Shown piece after piece: positions 4,434-5,645 of a DNA stretch of 5,645 bases. The translations under genes were made by a program, and so were the position numbers. Origin of the DNA: Flavisolibacter sp. (GTDB lineage Bacteria > Bacteroidota > Bacteroidia > Chitinophagales > Chitinophagaceae); contig JACDAZ010000299.1 of NCBI GenBank assembly GCA_013695175.1, positions 1 through 5,645 of the forward strand, read 5' to 3'. Numbering within the stretch: position 1 is the first letter of the stretch; every line of letters begins with the position of its first letter. The notes under the pieces were generated by a model. The model saw only the letters and a program-made list of their open reading frames with translations, ran no database searches and was not told the DNA's origin.

Positions 4434-5645
4434 ATGCCTGTGCTACAAAAAAAGAAAGCAGACCTGTTTTTTTGGTTTTTGATGTTTCTTTCCATCATTC
4501 TTTTATTTCCTTCTTTAGGCAGACCTGATCTTTGGATATATGATGAAGTTCGAAATGCACAATGTGCAAGAGAAATGTGGGAAAGAAATGACTGGATTGT
4601 TCCCACTTTCAATGGATACTTACGGGATTTAAAACCACCCTTACATTATTATTTTATGTTTGGAGGTTTTGAAATATTTGGTGCAACAGAATGGGGTGCC
4701 CGCTTTTTTTCAGCCATTTTTGGTGTTTTCACCATTGCTATTACTTATATTTTTACTGCACGTTATTCAACAAAATGGCATGCATTTGTGTCGTCTGCTA
4801 TTTTATTATCCTCTACACATTGGTTGTTTGAATTCAGGATGTCGGTTCCTGATCCTTATTTAATTTTCTTTAATACATTATCCATTTTTACTGCTTTTGC
4901 TTACTTCACAGAAAAAAAAATCTATTGGTTACTCATAAGTGCTGTGTCATTTGGATTAGGAATGCTGGCAAAAGGACCGGTAGCTCTTGTATTACCGGCA
5001 TTAGCTTTATTGGTTTGGCTGATATGGCAAAAAAAATGGAAAGAGATTTTTCATTGGCATATTCTTGCAGCTGCTATCGTTACATTAGCTGTAGCAGTGC
5101 CATGGTATATATTAGTGCACCAGGCTACTGATGGTGCCTGGACCCGCGGATTTTTTCTGGAACATAATGTGGGAAGGTTTTCCGAACCCATGGAAGGCCA
5201 TGGCGGATTATTTATACTTGTTCCTCTTTTTGTATTACTTGGTTTATTACCAGCCTCTGTATTTACCGGTGAATCTATAAAAAATTTTAAAGAACGATAT
5301 TCTAAATCTTTTCTGCAGCTTTCCTTATGTGTTGGAGTTGTGTTTATATTTTTTTACAGTATTTCAGGAACCAAATTGCCAAATTATCCTATGCCTTGCT
5401 ATTCTTTTGTTGCCATTGTTTTAGGTTATTATATCTCAGAAGCAATGATCAATAAAGAAAAAACAAAACTTTATCCGTTTTTAATTCTTTTGGTGATCAA
5501 TTTAGCCTTACCAATAGGATTGTATTTTGGATTAAAGAACGAGATTGAAACCAAAGGATATGAAGCTTATGCTTTTGTCATATTGATACTTACCATAGCA
5601 GCAGCAGTATCAACATACATTTATAAAAAAAGAGGATTTGCCAAA
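4434..5645 (+). CDS. ArnT/PMT-type (GT39-like) membrane glycosyltransferase, C-terminus cut off by window edge
   Basis: The frame is open for 404 codons from ATG 4434 to the right edge; the family is usually about 480-560 residues, so the end is missing. These enzymes move a sugar from a polyprenyl-phosphate donor to lipid or protein on the outer face of the inner membrane. Family marks are visible in order: the first hydrophobic segment (11-28); the acidic catalytic-loop motif YDEVRNAQCAREM (36-48, Asp37-Glu38); LRDLKPPLHYYF (63-74), matching the KPPL motif; RMSVPD (135-140); GLGMLAKGPVAL (174-185); EHNVGRFSEPMEGHGG (243-258); and SGTKLPNYPMP (311-321), matching the TKLP motif. About ten hydrophobic segments are visible. 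No frameshift appears despite several T and A runs. It follows the flippase-like gene by 25 bases. Donor and acceptor are not readable; aminoarabinose transfer to lipid A (ArnT itself) is one option only. Confidence 0.9.
   Translation, partial: MPVLQKKKADLFFWFLMFLSIILLFPSLGRPDLWIYDEVRNAQCAREMWERNDWIVPTFNGYLRDLKPPLHYYFMFGGFEIFGATEWGARFFSAIFGVFTIAITYIFTARYSTKWHAFVSSAILLSSTHWLFEFRMSVPDPYLIFFNTLSIFTAFAYFTEKKIYWLLISAVSFGLGMLAKGPVALVLPALALLVWLIWQKKWKEIFHWHILAAAIVTLAVAVPWYILVHQATDGAWTRGFFLEHNVGRFSEPMEGHGGLFILVPLFVLLGLLPASVFTGESIKNFKERYSKSFLQLSLCVGVVFIFFYSISGTKLPNYPMPCYSFVAIVLGYYISEAMINKEKTKLYPFLILLVINLALPIGLYFGLKNEIETKGYEAYAFVILILTIAAAVSTYIYKKRGFAK

Noticed and set aside
4434..5645. Possible frameshifts at T and A runs in the glycosyltransferase gene
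   Set aside because: The frame stays open over 404 codons and family motifs occur in order on both sides of each run.

Overview
The window looks like a piece of an AT-rich Bacteroidota chromosome, probably Chitinophagaceae or a close relative (the family assignment is inference). Three things support this. The S10 gene is preceded by a textbook Bacteroidota promoter (TTTG, 20 bases, TACCTTTG). Start codons lack Shine-Dalgarno sequences. The secreted beta-helix protein is of a type common in that phylum. The ribosomal genes have visibly higher GC than the genes to the right.

Left part, minus strand (1-1200): the start of the S10 ribosomal protein operon. rpsJ (S10) is complete and has its own promoter and a short 5' leader containing a hairpin. 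It is followed by an unusually long gap of 314 bases and then rplC (L3), which runs off the left edge and lacks about 40 C-terminal residues. The gap codes for nothing convincing. It can fold into a string of hairpins in the transcribed sense, and the last one closes 3 bases before the rplC start codon. This is the most interesting part of the window: a candidate cis-regulatory ribosomal-protein leader placed inside the operon instead of in front of it.

Middle, minus strand (1200-3450): a 731-residue exported protein with a NosD-like right-handed parallel beta-helix and a C-terminal PA14-like beta-sandwich. A candidate terminator hairpin separates it from the rpsJ promoter. Its coding sequence contains a perfect 18-base palindrome that resembles a dispersed palindromic repeat of Bacteroidota.

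Right part, plus strand (3497-5645): a divergent pair separated by 25 bases, probably one operon. The first gene encodes a multi-pass membrane protein of the lysylphosphatidylglycerol-synthase transmembrane / flippase-like family (PF03706, UPF0104). The second encodes an ArnT/PMT-type (GT39-like) membrane glycosyltransferase that is open to the right edge. They probably act together on a lipid-linked sugar or envelope lipid; the substrate cannot be read from the sequence. No tRNA, rRNA, CRISPR array or insertion sequence was seen.
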